The notes beneath the pieces were generated by a model, which did no database searches, had not been told where the DNA came from, and saw nothing but the letters and a program-made list of their open reading frames with translations. DNA of 64,000 bases. It comes from Poronia punctata (taxonomy: Eukaryota > Ascomycota > Sordariomycetes > Xylariales > Xylariaceae). The DNA lies in assembly GCA_022579005.1 (NCBI GenBank), contig MU401550.1, positions 62,374-126,373 of the forward strand. The letters are read 5' to 3'. A program made the position numbers and the translations under genes. This document shows positions 19,661-31,752 of the stretch, piece by piece. Within the stretch, counting starts at the first letter, position 1. Each line of letters opens with the position of its first letter.

Positions 19661-22600
19661 ATGGATTCCTACACCGCACAGGCCGAAGCCATTCGGGCTG
19701 CCGTCACGTCTGCATCGACATGTACACCAGCCATATCTGCCTCCCTTAAAGAACTTTTACAGGGAAGACAAGACAAGAACGACGAACCGTCGAAACCAGG
19801 CAGATCAACTGCGCGCAAAGCCACCCAAATACCGGCCAAATCAACAACTAAAGCCGCAAGGACGAAACCTACAAAGAAGGCGACTGGAAATGCTGCTGCG
19901 CCGACTAAGACAACAAATGCTTCCGAGGAGGTCGATGGCTGGGGTCCCAAAGAGAAGGTATCGCTGGCTACAAAGGTCGTGAATGCTACACTGAAAGCTC
20001 TGGGAGATGCTGCGAAGACGATGCAAACCGAAAAACCAGCGCCATCCTCAGTTGCCACCAATGACACATCTAAACCCCCAGCTCGAGCGCGAATACGAAG
20101 GTCGACGTCGGTCCCAATGACACCCCTAAAACAACGCTCCTTAAATAGAGTCGCGTCATCTCCTACAAAACCTAAAGCGAATGAAATCCCGACATCTTCT
20201 GCGTCAAACGGCTGTCTAGCTCTAGCAGAATGCGCCCGGGTAGCCTTTGCTACGCTCAGGAGTCTAAACGATACTGACGCAGTGACGCTGCCAGAGCTCC
20301 AACTCGAAAACGGCATGTCGGTCTTGATCTCGAAGCTCCTCGCACTTAAGCTCCACGATCACGCAGTCAAAGAATTACGGATTTTAAAGCGAAGGCTGGA
20401 AGGGAATATTTTGGGCAAAGGGGACGAGAAGAACGTCACAGGGCCCAATACTACAAATGCGCCGGCTAAAACGTTATCCGACCTCCTAGACTACCCGCCG
20501 GGGCCTTATCCCGAGCCTCTTCTGGGGTTTATTATCAACACTCAATTACAAACCCTCCGAGTCTTTTACGAACTGAAGAAAACGACATCTCTCGCCTCAT
20601 TGTTACCCTTCCTACGGTCGAGTAACCCGTCATCTCCCTTAAACTTGCTCTTAGCACGTGCGCAGGTCGCAGAATCGGAACGTGCGAAGATAGCCAAACA
20701 GTTAGAAAGCCTAGCACAGATGCTACTTGCTCTAACGCCCAGTCTGAGTTCAAAGGATGACAAGGCCGCCCAGGAACCGAGGCTCAATCCTTCTCCTAAT
20801 GTATCACTAGAGGCGCAGGCGCTGGGATTCATCGCAAGGTTGGAGTCGTGGAACATGACAGGACATAAGGGCGATCTCAACAAGGAGGTACTGCTGCCGT
20901 TCTCGCGGTGTCTGACAGCGTTTTGGAGACGAGTGCTACCTGACCATGGCTCGATGCTTATGACGGCCTTTAAGCAGGTTTGGGGAAAGATGGAGTCGCT
21001 CGGCTTCAAGGTGTCGAATTCATGCAAAGGGTCACTGGCGCCGATATATCAACTAGCGGTGGTGGCTTCTCAGGAGGCTGGCAACACGGCGGAGGCCAAG
21101 CGATGGGGCTCCAAACTGAACGGTCTTATGAACCCAAGCGAGGATTCGGCGGCCAAGCGCTGCACGGCTGCTGCTCAACTTCTCGCCCTATCGCTTAGGG
21201 ACGCCCCCGTGGTGGATGAGAAGCTTATGACGCAAGTGCTGGATGGAATGCAAGGAAGCTTGAGTGGTAGCGTGGCAGAGTTGGATGATCTTTTGGATAA
21301 TCTCCACCTCCTGCGTAAAGTTGTGTTCGACCTTGTTCGAAGAAAACAAATCCCCGTTACAGAGACGTCGCAACAGGGGCAGCTTCTCGAGACGTTCATC
21401 AACCAGCTGCCCCGGTTTGCGCTGAGGTGGTTAGGCAAACCACCACCGTCAGATCGTGCAACCAAGGATCTTCTTCGATTCGAACAGCGACGTCAGCTTC
21501 TTTCCAAGGTCTTGCGCCCGCTCCTCGACTCGGCTTTGTGGCTCACAAAGACTCAGCTGGACGAAGGTAGGCTCACATGGGAAGCCATGGACGGCATGTT
21601 TCAAGACTGCCTAGTATTGTTAGACTACATGGGTACCGCTGGACAGCCTTCTGCCGAGAACGACCCATCTGCCTCTTATCACGTCAAGATTTCCCATCTT
21701 TACTACCAGCAGCACTCGGCACTACGCAAGCAGACAACAACAAAAAGCGCAGAGTCTTCCTCGCTTCGGGCCTTGAAGAGGTCTGTCGACTGTTTAAGAC
21801 AGCAGTCGGAAGTTGAACAGGCCAAGGGGCTCCTGTTGAAGAAGTGGGAATCATTTGTTGAGCTTTGCAAAGCATCTCACAGGAAGGACGATGCTATCGA
21901 CGCGCTTCGGTCCATACGAGACCATCTAGTTCGCCGCGACGTGGTCGAGGGCATAACCTCTTCCCTAGCATCCCAACCTGTCCAGCAGTCATGGAGCATC
22001 AGCGCCGATACCGAACTGCTTTCGCGCGCAGTCTGCAACTTGGCCAAGCTCGAAAGAAAACCGCAAGATTGGACCTGGCTTGTCACAGGGGAAGACAAAG
22101 CCACGGCACTGGAGCATGACCTACACTTTGTCCTTGTGGATACCCCAGATGGGCTGGACATGTCAAATCCAACCATCACCAACCTCCTACAGTCATATTC
22201 AGTTGATCGATACCCAATTAGGCGACTCCGGTCATTGCTCATATTGCTGATTGGCAACTTGGACTCGCCTAGCCAAGTCGAAAGGTTACAAGAAGAGATC
22301 GAGCTAGTGTCGAGCAAATTCGAAAAAAAGGCACTGGGAAAGGATTCGGGTCTGGCCCGCTACATCCCCTATCTACGTCACCTAGCAGATTGCATGCTCG
22401 GGATAGCATATGGCAAGTTTGACACAAACGACATGCAGCGAGCCGTGTCCGGATGGAGATCGATAGTGGCTAGCTGTCGAACAGCGAGCCAGCTGGCCGA
22501 ACTGATAGACGATCCTCAGCAGTTGCTGAGTACCCTGGACTCCCTCGTAGATATCGGGAAGATGAAGGGGTTACAAACCCTCTCGGCAGAGGTCATGGAG

Positions 22601-25600
22601 CTATCTACCATGGTTTCCCAACTTACCATAGACGACAACCTCGAGTTACATATATTACACAGCTCCGGTCTCTTCTTGCAGTATGTCGCTCTCGGACAAT
22701 CTGCCAAGGCGGAGAAACTGCTACAGAGCACCATGGATAGGATTGCTCTTCCCGAGATACCGAGCGACATCGTATCGAATTTCCATCTATCTGCAGCAGA
22801 ATATTACCTAGCTATCGGTCGGTTTGACGAAGCCGAGAAGCATTTGGCAGAAGCTCACGACGTCGTACTCGCTTCGGCAAACCAGAATCAGAGGAGGAGT
22901 AGACAAGTTAACCGCAAGGTTTCCCTCGCATACGCATCTTATCTGACTTCGAATCTTTGTTTGGAGCGGGGCGAGAATCACCGCGCGTTGAAGCTGGCCA
23001 AGACTGCTGTCAAAATCCTCTTCAGTGACTGGTTACGGTTGGAACAATGCAGGGCTGCTTCGGCCGAGGGTCCATCACTAACCGAAGCTTCAGAAGATGA
23101 TTCCAGTCTCAACACTTCCCAGATGTCCGATATTGAAATTGCAAGGGCTAACACAGGGCCCGAGTTTTGGGCCTTGGTCCATCCGTTGTACCGCTTCACA
23201 CAACAACTTTCCTCGACCTACGCCCACGTGGGCATGTACCAAGAAACAATGTACTATGCCGAACAAGCCAAGAAGGTTGCCGAGAGCATGGGCTCTTCAT
23301 TCTACCTGGCCCAAGCCACGACGTGGATGGCATCGGTGTCGTTGATGGCTGGGGATTCGTCCAAATCAGTAGCATTGTTGGCCGATATCAAGCCTGTCCT
23401 CCTCGCCTCGGAGCCTTCTTCTCACGCTGTCACGGCATTATGTCAAGCAGCTTCCGTATACCGAGAAGCGGAAGAGGTTCATGATGATGCCGAACTATTA
23501 ACGAGCGCAGAAGCCATGCTCCGGGAATTAGAAAGCGATCCCACGGCAATGGAAGAGGACATGGCCAAGAATGTAGAGGAGGCTGGCCCGACGAAAGCTG
23601 TCCTGAAACAGACGTTGCCATTGAGACCAGCAACGCGAGCTACGAGAGCTACGAGAGCCACGAGAGCAACTTCAACAGCTAAAAAAATACCAGTAAAGAA
23701 GTCGGTAGTGAAGGCAGTAAAGGCAGCGGCACCGGCACCGGCACCGACACCTGTAGAAGTTGTGAGAACAAGAAGGGAAGAAGATGCCCGGCTAAGATCA
23801 TTGCAGGCATCTATCCTTCGTTCGCGAGCCCTGACCTTCCTCAAGACCCAAGACTGGGCAACAGCGATTACAGCTCTCCAGGGTGCAGCCCAGATCTCCA
23901 AGTTGCCCATGGATCTTCTACAGGAACACTTCGTCCTTGGTATCAGCCTCATCGGGCAAAGCTTGAAGCAGATGGGGAACAACTCGGTCTTTTCCTTCAT
24001 CCAAGATTCCACCCTATCATTTCCTTCGGTGGCCATAACTTGCAAAGACAACCCCATCCCTGCAGCGGCGCTGACAAGGCCGGCGTCGCCGGCTCTCAAA
24101 CATCAACCAAGCCAACAAGAGAAGCAGGACTTTGTACGTAACTTACACGATGCCGAGGAGCACCTTCTCGAAGCCCATTCGATAGCAACGAAAAACGGGA
24201 ATGGTGTCCTAGTGCACAAGATTGCAGCAGCGTTGCAAAAGGTGGCCGTCCTGCTCTCCAACAGCGGCTCTTTGGCCATGGAAACAAGCCATCCTGCATA
24301 CGCCACTTGCTCCATCGAACTGGCCCGGAACCTGATCTGGCGGCGCGAACGCAAAGCAAATCGCTACGACGCAGCCAAAGAAATCAAAGCAGCTTGGCCG
24401 ATGGTCATGGAGAGCCAAAACCCAAGACGTTCCAGTCTCGGCTTCACCCTCGATATGGCGCGATTCCAAAGAGATTATGTTGATATACTTCCCAAGGACT
24501 GGGATGTGGTGTCAGTATCGTTGAGTGAGAACAAGCGGGATTTGTGCATCACGAAGCTACAGGCAGGATTCAGCCCTTTCGCACTACGACTCCCTCTCGA
24601 GCGCGCCAATTCCAGAGACGCCGATACCGAGATATTCGATTTCCAACAGGGGCGGTCAGAATTAGTCGCCATCGTCGAAGAGATCAACCGCACCTGTCAC
24701 GATGCTAGGGACATGAGCACTAAGGGGGCCAAGGCAGCATGGTGGTCTGAGCGTGAAGAACTAGACTCCCGCCTAGGAGAACTGCTTGTTTCTATCGAGG
24801 ACACGTGGTTAGGCGGATTCAAGGGCATATTCTCTCACCATCACCACAGGTCCGATCTTCTTGCCAGATTCCAGAAGACCTTCCAGCTCATTCTGGGGAA
24901 GCACTTGCCATCCCGACGTCAGGTCAGGGGCAGGAGGGTGAAGACAACGACCGTTAAAGTCGATCTGGACCCGAGAATCCTAGAACTATTCGTCAGCCTA
25001 GGCGATGCTACAGCGCCCGAGTGCGACTTCGACGAACCCTTGACCGACCTACTATATTTTGTCGTCGACGTACTACAATTCCACGGCGAGACGAACGCAT
25101 ACGACGAGATTGACTTTGATGCCATGGTCATCGACACTTTTGATGCCCTACATGCCTATCACACGGCGGCAAACGAAAGGAAAGCTAAGAAAAGCGCGAC
25201 ACACACGATCCTCATCCTCGACAAATCCCTACACGTCTTCCCTTGGGAATCACTTCCTTGTCTAGAAGGACTCGCTGTCTCGCGCGTCCCCTCCCTCGAC
25301 TATCTGCGACGCTCCATTCTTGATGCGGCTACATCAACAACATCTACGGACAAGAACTCCCATTCCACAGATTCAGATTCAGACGAGTCCAGCAAATCAG
25401 ATTCATCACCCGCCGCCGGGCACCATGTATCAATCAATTCAGGCACATACATACTCAACCCAAGCGGCGACCTAACGACAACCCAAGCAACATTCAGCCG
25501 AGTCCTCTCCACCAACCTCGCACTCGCACCACAATCATGGGACGCCATCGAAGCCCGGGTCCCGACAGAGGACGAATTCCAAACGGCCCTCACGCAACGC

Positions 25601-26068
25601 GACATCCTCTTGTACTTCGGCCACGGCTCCGGCGCCCAATATATCCGCGGCCGCACGATCCGCCAACTAGATAAATGTCGGGCCGTCACGCTACTCATGG
25701 GATGTTCCTCTGCCTCGTTGGTCCACGCGGGAGATTTCGAACCGTACGGTCCCGTGTGGAATTACATGCTTGCCGGCTCGCCTGCCGTGGTGGGCACTCT
25801 CTGGGATGTCACGGATCGGGATATTGATCGGTTTGCTGGGGCGACGTTTGAGGAATGGGGGCTTTTGCCCAAGGGGAAATTTACTTCTTCTTCTCCTCCT
25901 TCTTCTACTACTTCTATTGTCAAAGGGGGTGGAAAGGAGGGGAAGGAGGAAAGTAAAAAGAGTTTGGTGGAAGCTGTCAAGAATGCGAGGATTGGTGGGG
26001 TTTGTCGGTTTAGATATCTTACTGCTGCTGCTGTTTGTGTTTATGGGATTCCTGTTTATGTTTGTTGA
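19661..26068 (+). CDS. Separase (separin, C50 cysteine protease; ESP1/BimB homologue)
   Basis: Single uninterrupted frame of 2135 aa, a usual size for fungal separases. The protein cleaves the cohesin kleisin subunit at anaphase onset and is held inactive by securin. The C-terminal caspase-like domain carries the catalytic His in YFGHGSGAQYI (His1988) and the catalytic Cys in LLMGCSSASL (Cys2015), then the conserved GPVWNYMLAGSPAVVGTLWD and the closing CRFRYLTAAAVCVYGIPVYV. The first 1700 residues are a helical-repeat (TPR-like) region with basic, Lys/Ala/Pro-rich linkers near residues 40-90 and around 1320-1365 (an ATR tripeptide run). A Ser/Asp-rich loop (about 1890-1915) precedes the protease core, and a Ser/Gly/Lys-rich insert (about 2075-2100) sits before the last conserved block. 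No frameshift is seen. Confidence 0.96.
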   Translation: MDSYTAQAEAIRAAVTSASTCTPAISASLKELLQGRQDKNDEPSKPGRSTARKATQIPAKSTTKAARTKPTKKATGNAAAPTKTTNASEEVDGWGPKEKVSLATKVVNATLKALGDAAKTMQTEKPAPSSVATNDTSKPPARARIRRSTSVPMTPLKQRSLNRVASSPTKPKANEIPTSSASNGCLALAECARVAFATLRSLNDTDAVTLPELQLENGMSVLISKLLALKLHDHAVKELRILKRRLEGNILGKGDEKNVTGPNTTNAPAKTLSDLLDYPPGPYPEPLLGFIINTQLQTLRVFYELKKTTSLASLLPFLRSSNPSSPLNLLLARAQVAESERAKIAKQLESLAQMLLALTPSLSSKDDKAAQEPRLNPSPNVSLEAQALGFIARLESWNMTGHKGDLNKEVLLPFSRCLTAFWRRVLPDHGSMLMTAFKQVWGKMESLGFKVSNSCKGSLAPIYQLAVVASQEAGNTAEAKRWGSKLNGLMNPSEDSAAKRCTAAAQLLALSLRDAPVVDEKLMTQVLDGMQGSLSGSVAELDDLLDNLHLLRKVVFDLVRRKQIPVTETSQQGQLLETFINQLPRFALRWLGKPPPSDRATKDLLRFEQRRQLLSKVLRPLLDSALWLTKTQLDEGRLTWEAMDGMFQDCLVLLDYMGTAGQPSAENDPSASYHVKISHLYYQQHSALRKQTTTKSAESSSLRALKRSVDCLRQQSEVEQAKGLLLKKWESFVELCKASHRKDDAIDALRSIRDHLVRRDVVEGITSSLASQPVQQSWSISADTELLSRAVCNLAKLERKPQDWTWLVTGEDKATALEHDLHFVLVDTPDGLDMSNPTITNLLQSYSVDRYPIRRLRSLLILLIGNLDSPSQVERLQEEIELVSSKFEKKALGKDSGLARYIPYLRHLADCMLGIAYGKFDTNDMQRAVSGWRSIVASCRTASQLAELIDDPQQLLSTLDSLVDIGKMKGLQTLSAEVMELSTMVSQLTIDDNLELHILHSSGLFLQYVALGQSAKAEKLLQSTMDRIALPEIPSDIVSNFHLSAAEYYLAIGRFDEAEKHLAEAHDVVLASANQNQRRSRQVNRKVSLAYASYLTSNLCLERGENHRALKLAKTAVKILFSDWLRLEQCRAASAEGPSLTEASEDDSSLNTSQMSDIEIARANTGPEFWALVHPLYRFTQQLSSTYAHVGMYQETMYYAEQAKKVAESMGSSFYLAQATTWMASVSLMAGDSSKSVALLADIKPVLLASEPSSHAVTALCQAASVYREAEEVHDDAELLTSAEAMLRELESDPTAMEEDMAKNVEEAGPTKAVLKQTLPLRPATRATRATRATRATSTAKKIPVKKSVVKAVKAAAPAPAPTPVEVVRTRREEDARLRSLQASILRSRALTFLKTQDWATAITALQGAAQISKLPMDLLQEHFVLGISLIGQSLKQMGNNSVFSFIQDSTLSFPSVAITCKDNPIPAAALTRPASPALKHQPSQQEKQDFVRNLHDAEEHLLEAHSIATKNGNGVLVHKIAAALQKVAVLLSNSGSLAMETSHPAYATCSIELARNLIWRRERKANRYDAAKEIKAAWPMVMESQNPRRSSLGFTLDMARFQRDYVDILPKDWDVVSVSLSENKRDLCITKLQAGFSPFALRLPLERANSRDADTEIFDFQQGRSELVAIVEEINRTCHDARDMSTKGAKAAWWSEREELDSRLGELLVSIEDTWLGGFKGIFSHHHHRSDLLARFQKTFQLILGKHLPSRRQVRGRRVKTTTVKVDLDPRILELFVSLGDATAPECDFDEPLTDLLYFVVDVLQFHGETNAYDEIDFDAMVIDTFDALHAYHTAANERKAKKSATHTILILDKSLHVFPWESLPCLEGLAVSRVPSLDYLRRSILDAATSTTSTDKNSHSTDSDSDESSKSDSSPAAGHHVSINSGTYILNPSGDLTTTQATFSRVLSTNLALAPQSWDAIEARVPTEDEFQTALTQRDILLYFGHGSGAQYIRGRTIRQLDKCRAVTLLMGCSSASLVHAGDFEPYGPVWNYMLAGSPAVVGTLWDVTDRDIDRFAGATFEEWGLLPKGKFTSSSPPSSTTSIVKGGGKEGKEESKKSLVEAVKNARIGGVCRFRYLTAAAVCVYGIPVYVC

Positions 26069-26272
26069 TTAGAGGGATGGATGTTGTTTTTGTTTTTGTT
26101 TTAGGGGTTTGGGTTTGGGTTTGGGTTTGGGTGCATAAAGCGTTTTGTCTTTTTTCTTCTTCTTCTTCTTCTTCTATGTAGGGAATAGGGGGATGATGGA
26201 TAGAGATAGATAGATGGTAATTGTTATAGAAACTACATTACTTACTTACATACCTTACCTTACCTTACTTGA

Positions 26273-26273
<1 letters not shown>

Positions 26274-26311
<38 letters not shown>

Positions 26312-26346
26312 ATTTTTTTTTTTTTTTTTTTTTTATTTTATTTTTT

Positions 26347-26392
<46 letters not shown>

Positions 26393-26393
26393 T

Positions 26394-26442
<49 letters not shown>
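26274..26442. repeat. Poly-T low-complexity tract
   Basis: About 170 bases that are almost all T, broken by a short A run and a few A or AA interruptions. The apparent poly-Phe open frame across it is an artefact. Homopolymers of this length are error-prone in any assembly. Confidence 0.9.
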
Positions 26443-26542
26443 CAAAAAAGATGTGTTGTTTTATTTGGGCAATAATTAATAGACTTACTTGTGATGATGT
26501 GATGTGATTTGTATAGGTGTTGTTGTATGTTTTATTACTACA

Positions 26543-26545
26543 TAC

Positions 26546-26588
<43 letters not shown>

Positions 26589-26637
26589 CATACCTGTCCG
26601 AATCATCACTTGTTTGTTTGTTTGTTTGTTTGTTTGA
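26543..26637. repeat. CTAT and TTTG microsatellites
   Basis: About ten copies of CTAT (26546-26587) followed, after about 20 bp, by about six copies of TTTG (26609-26635). Confidence 0.9.
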
Positions 26638-29600
26638 CGTTTACTCAACTCGTCATCTAATCTAATCTACGTAGATGGAAAAGGAAGAGTTAGTTAAGGT
26701 AAGTAAGTATCTACATACATACAATAAGACTACCTACATTTACCTACCTACCTATAATTCTAGTATTCTACATCCGTGTCCGAGACCGACTTCGACTTGA
26801 TCCCCTTTCAAACTCTACCTATACGTACATAGGGATGAATCTTGTCATGTCATGTTTGGGTTTTGAACTTGGGGAGGGTGGTCGCGATTTCCAAAACGGC
26901 TACAAGTTCTTCCCAATTGATTGATACCGAAAAAGAAAAACTCCCGAGCCGGTCAGTAGGTAACAAGCCGAGGTTTTATTTCATTTAAAATACATGTACT
27001 CGTATGCAACGCCCTCATTCGGCAGTATAAATTTAGAAAAACAGATGGAACAAAGACAAAAGCTAACTATAGGTAACTACCTAGGTTGTCGTAAATACTT
27101 ACCTAAGTACCTATGTGGCAAACTCTCTTCTACCTAAAGTACCTACTGTGTGTCATGGTAAAACAGGTAAGTTGGGGCGGTAAAATACGCACATGTAGTA
27201 CACGGAAGAGCTCACTCCCCCCGGCCATTTCGGGAATTTCTTTTAAAACTCTATTTCCTTAACCGGCCAAGGGGGTTTTTATTATAGATACCGGATGGTG
27301 GCTTTACCTAGGTATACGTCTAGGTAAGTAAATACCGTCTTTTCAACATTTTCTCTGTCAAGTGCTGTTGCTGGGCTACACGTACATTCTGCAGGACACA
27401 TTATGTAGTGAAACCACTTTTGATATTTTCTTTTCCCCCGCCCGCCATGCAGTGTGATCCAGTGCAAGCGTGGTGACGAGGAGCATTACTGGTCTCCATG
27501 TGAGCTGATACCTTACTTGAACATGACCAGGGTAGTCGCGTGGCCTTCCACAAATGTATCAGTCCGTTGATTTACACTTGACGGATATAGCAGGCCTAGA
27601 TAATGAATGGTATCCTCCCCTGGGGCTTGCTTCGTTATGTGGTGTGTATAGGTCTGACTGGGAAAGAAGTGCCTCGAACAGCTACCTAGACCCAGGATCC
27701 CTTTAGCGAGATACTACACTGTCGCTACTCAGGGCGTGAGCTCTTCACGTGGTACGGTAGGTACCTGACAATAAGGGCTCTGTCCTTTCAGTGTGTGGAG
27801 TATTGATGACTGTATCGACTTCTTATTCTGGTGTCAGTTTGTTATCCTTGTATATGGGCCCCATCATGGGCGAGGAAGACATCAATATCATTTTTCGAAA
27901 GATGCAAAGTGTAATAGAAAGGGTCATGTAGTGGGCCACGGAAGGTAGAGGGCCATGGCCAGAGAGGAAGATGCGACACCGACTAAACCCTCCCGTCTTG
28001 GCCATTAATAAGCTTAGGGCGTGTTTTGAAAGGGCCTGAATTGTCGGTTATTCAATTTCAAGACCCCCGACCCCAGATCCCGTTTTCGGATTGCATTCTC
28101 GGCTCGCTCTGGCGGATGCAACGAAACACCACACACACGTATTCTAAGTAGACCATATTGGTCGACAAGCTGATAGACTCAGAAGCTGTAGGTAGGAATG
28201 GGTGACCTGGAATAAGCCTGGCAGATAGATGACAGGCAAAAGATGACAGAGCTTTTTGTAAACATCCCGGATTCTTACGTGTAGACAGACTGACACATCA
28301 GAGTACCTGGATGATCTGCCGCAGCAAGTATCACTGTATCAGCCTGGAAACTGCTCTAAATGGACGAAAGAAGCATATAGTATTCTCGGAAGAAGCCGTC
28401 TCCAAGAGGCAATGATTGTCTCCCGGTCCGCACCGCTCCAGTCCTAGCCCTAGATCGGATAATGCTTAATCTAGGTTAGATCACGCTGAGCAGCGATCAA
28501 TTCTAAACCTAGTTCCTCTTGATATTTCATTTTTTGATGCCGTATTGTGGTCTGTGTCGAGCCGCCGTCTAGGTCGAACTTGGAAGTTGGGGGCTGGTAC
28601 TATAGACTATACTTGTTAGTCACATCACATCTGACATATGCATAAGCATTGAAGAGTGGTCAGCTAGGAGCCTAGGACGCAGGAATATGACTTGCCAAGT
28701 ATCAAGTTTCGACTGTGTATAGGCCAATTATCAATACGCTCCTCAAGTCTGATTTTCGAACACATCATCTCAAGTACGGAACATCGCCTGCCTATATGTA
28801 GCGACATATTCAGCTTCTAGTTGATCCCCTCACGCGATCAGGATAATAGAGCACAGTGTCCTTCAAGAAAACACATCGTTGCGGCCAATAGACTCCAGTC
28901 TCTAACGATGGCAAAAGTAGGCCTGCTGGAAAGTATATGCTAAGATGGTGAATAATCGAATAGTAAGGACTACACGGTAGCACTGACATGAGGAAGGAGG
29001 ATTGAGGGGGAGCCCACCTGAGGTGTCTTTTGCTACCACACGGAGGAAAAGGGTCAGGTACGGCTGCTTTAAAAGCACCGGACGAATGAGAAAGCTTGGT
29101 TTAACGGGCAGGATGGCAGGCTCACATCATTGACCTCTCAGGATGCAATACTACCTCCCTATTATACATGTACATCTCGAGTTTTATTGTATAGCGTGTA
29201 AACCCCTAGGATTGCGGATTGCGAACTGCGGACTACAGGCATACATGATAGAATCTATCCAGGAAAGTCAACCAACTAACCATTTCTTACTGCCTGATCA
29301 AGTAAGTAGGCTATTACGCATAGCTGCCTGTATAGAAGAACAGGCTTTGGCTTGTCTGAGATACCTCGCTGACCATGCATTTGCAGTTGGGTACTGTTAC
29401 CACCACCACATTCCGGGGATAGGTATCGTGACATGGATATTGCGAGTGGTTTACCCCGGATTTCGGCTCCAGCTTGCATCATACATAATACGATGTTGAA
29501 CTAATTATCCTGTTGTGGTGTACTAATTCCATCCTCTTCACCCTTCCGCAATAATCATGCATTGGGCACTACTTTCTCGCAACGCCCTTTACACCACAAG

Positions 29601-31744
29601 CCTTTACATCAAGTATCACAGCTTTTGAGGCTGACAGTATCAGGCTGCGTTCTAACACCCTGAGTCTGGTCTGCGATCTGCACCAATGTGTCATGAAGGA
29701 GAGGTTTATTGCTTATGTACAGCATCGGGAATGCATACAATGCTTCCCAATGCCTCGTCTTAACTTGGAGTTGTTGTAATCTGCTACTGGTACGGGGTAC
29801 GGTACCTACACGCACGCCGACTTGTATTAGGTACTGTATTAGCTCTGTTAGCAGTATCTCACTGTATCCTACCTACAAAGGGGAATATCAGTCGAACAAA
29901 TCGCAAAGGAGAATTCTCGGAAAGCCCGTCTCCACCGTTTTACGTGTACCTACACGCGTCCGAGCTTGGAGAACCACTACCACTTCAAATATCAGGTAGG
30001 CCCTATCTCGAGATATTAAATTTTATTCGTGGGCGGTATTCTGCATCCATTTACCTGCCTCGAGGCCGAAACCAAAAATCATTTCATTGAAGAGCATGGT
30101 CGTAGGTAATGTATAGACACTTAGACCCTCTTAAGGCCTCAAGCTTGCGCCTACTTGGTACTCGTACACCCGAACTTGAATACAAGAGGCCTAGCCAAGG
30201 TTAATGGTGCTGCTTACATGACGGAAATGGTAGTTTTATAGGAACGCACAGTCAAATCAGTATAGTCAGCATGTTGTTGTATATGCAAGAGCTTCGAGGT
30301 GGAAGAAAGTACCCACCCATAGAATCCAAGTTTCGATCAATGCTCGTCTAGGAAACCCACCTGGCGCAGTTTGAGGTGGTGGGCATACCGTGCATCTCCG
30401 TGCAAACCCCATCCTACGCTTGATATGCTGGTATGAAGTCCTACAGCACCTTGGAAGAGGGTAGCATATGTGCATATATAAGCGTTTACCATTATTACTA
30501 CCTCGTAGTTGACGTACATACAACATATAAAATGTATCCAATTAAGAAACCCGTGACTTTTCACTGGTTGCTCTTGCTGGTGGGTGAGACGTTTAAAGGC
30601 CCATCTTTTCTCCAACTAGGCCATCGATCGACAGCGACGGTCCTCCCCTCCCCCCCTTCTGCCCCCCTTCTTTACGCGCCATCTTTATCATCTCCATTGA
30701 ATGTTCCGCAGTGTTTTCAACTGTAACCTTAATGGCATTGTAATATTAGGTGGCGCGGTACCTAGGCAGATATGTCCCCTTCTGCTCTATGGGGACTCAT
30801 GACTCGTAGTCAACCAGGTAACACATCCAGATTCCCATTCATTGCAAGAAAGCCGCTAGCTTAGCTCCGCTCAACCGGAGAGAACAACAGCAATAGACTA
30901 ACCTAGCAATCGATCAGCGAATAGGTCGTAAAGACTAGCGGGCAGTCACCGCAAATATAATATCCTTATTGCGGACTGGAAGTCTACCCATATACTTGTT
31001 GTATGAGTAATAGATTCGCAAGCCAGCCTCTTCAGGGTAGCTATTCCCATCTTCCCATTATGGTGGGTTCTCGACCTCATCCGTCCCGACCTTGTATCCC
31101 ACGCTTTCACGTACACTCGTACCCAAGTTAGGGAAGGAGCTCGACCGCGAAAAATACGTAAAGGAAAGGTGCTACCCAGGTCATGCGTATATACTCGTAG
31201 AGGATTGAGAGAATATTGAGATTCCTACCCCACAAAACACCCCCCGACTAGGCGATTTCTCCGCAAAGAGGCTGCATCCTCTATTACTGGATTGGACTAG
31301 TAACCAACCCTCTAATACTTCACCTAATAAGTGAAAAGCCACTGTGCGGCAACGGCTGTTCCCACCGCTGCCGTTGGCCTCGTTATTCTGTACCACCAAC
31401 CTTTCCTTGTTGAATTCACGACATTCTGCTTCACAGGGCCTACCTGTTTACATAGCTCGCATCGCCCAAAGCTCCCTGAGAGCATGCGACCTCGGCGATA
31501 AACTCCCGTCGACTGTCATGACACGATTGTCCTTCACTGTGCCGCTCTGGGGTTTCTACGCCTGGACGACCGAGAGCGTGATAACCGACTATCCCGTTGC
31601 GCTCCGCCCTGCTCGATAACTGCTACCCCCCCAAGCCTACGAGTATATTGCACGCGAGGAATCAAGGCTGGGGGAAATACTCCGAGTAGTCCCTGCACGA
31701 GATAACCAACTTCTACCCAATAATCGAAAAAGGTGCGACTGCAT

Positions 31745-31750
31745 ATGTAG
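31745..31750 (+). promoter_or_regulatory. Start-stop minimal upstream ORF (ATGTAG)
   Basis: ATG is followed immediately by TAG and ends two bases before the main ATG of the Zn2Cys6 gene at 31753. If the transcript includes it, ribosomes initiating here would stop at once and have to reinitiate or leak past. Whether it lies in the mRNA is inferred from its position next to the start codon. Confidence 0.5.
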
Positions 31751-31752
31751 TC

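Larger units (their letters stand above)
26069..31752. other. 5.7-kb stretch without a recognisable gene
   Basis: The longest gene-free interval in the window. It contains poly-T (26274-26442), a CTAT microsatellite and a TTTG microsatellite, many TAGGTA/TACCTA motifs, and only short, unconserved open frames (the longest, 29143-29499, has no domain-like feature). The base composition is not uniformly AT-rich, so it does not look like a RIP-silenced island. The right part is the upstream region of the Zn2Cys6 gene at 31753; a long leader, distal regulatory elements or non-coding RNAs are possible but not shown. Confidence 0.6.

Noticed and set aside
26269..26475. Poly-Phe open frame
   Set aside because: Pure product of the poly-T tract.
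29143..29499. 118-residue open frame in the 5.7-kb gene-free interval
   Set aside because: No motif, signal peptide or convincing splice context; composition looks random.
31344..31619. 91-residue open frame upstream of the Zn2Cys6 gene
   Set aside because: No conserved feature; more likely promoter or leader sequence.
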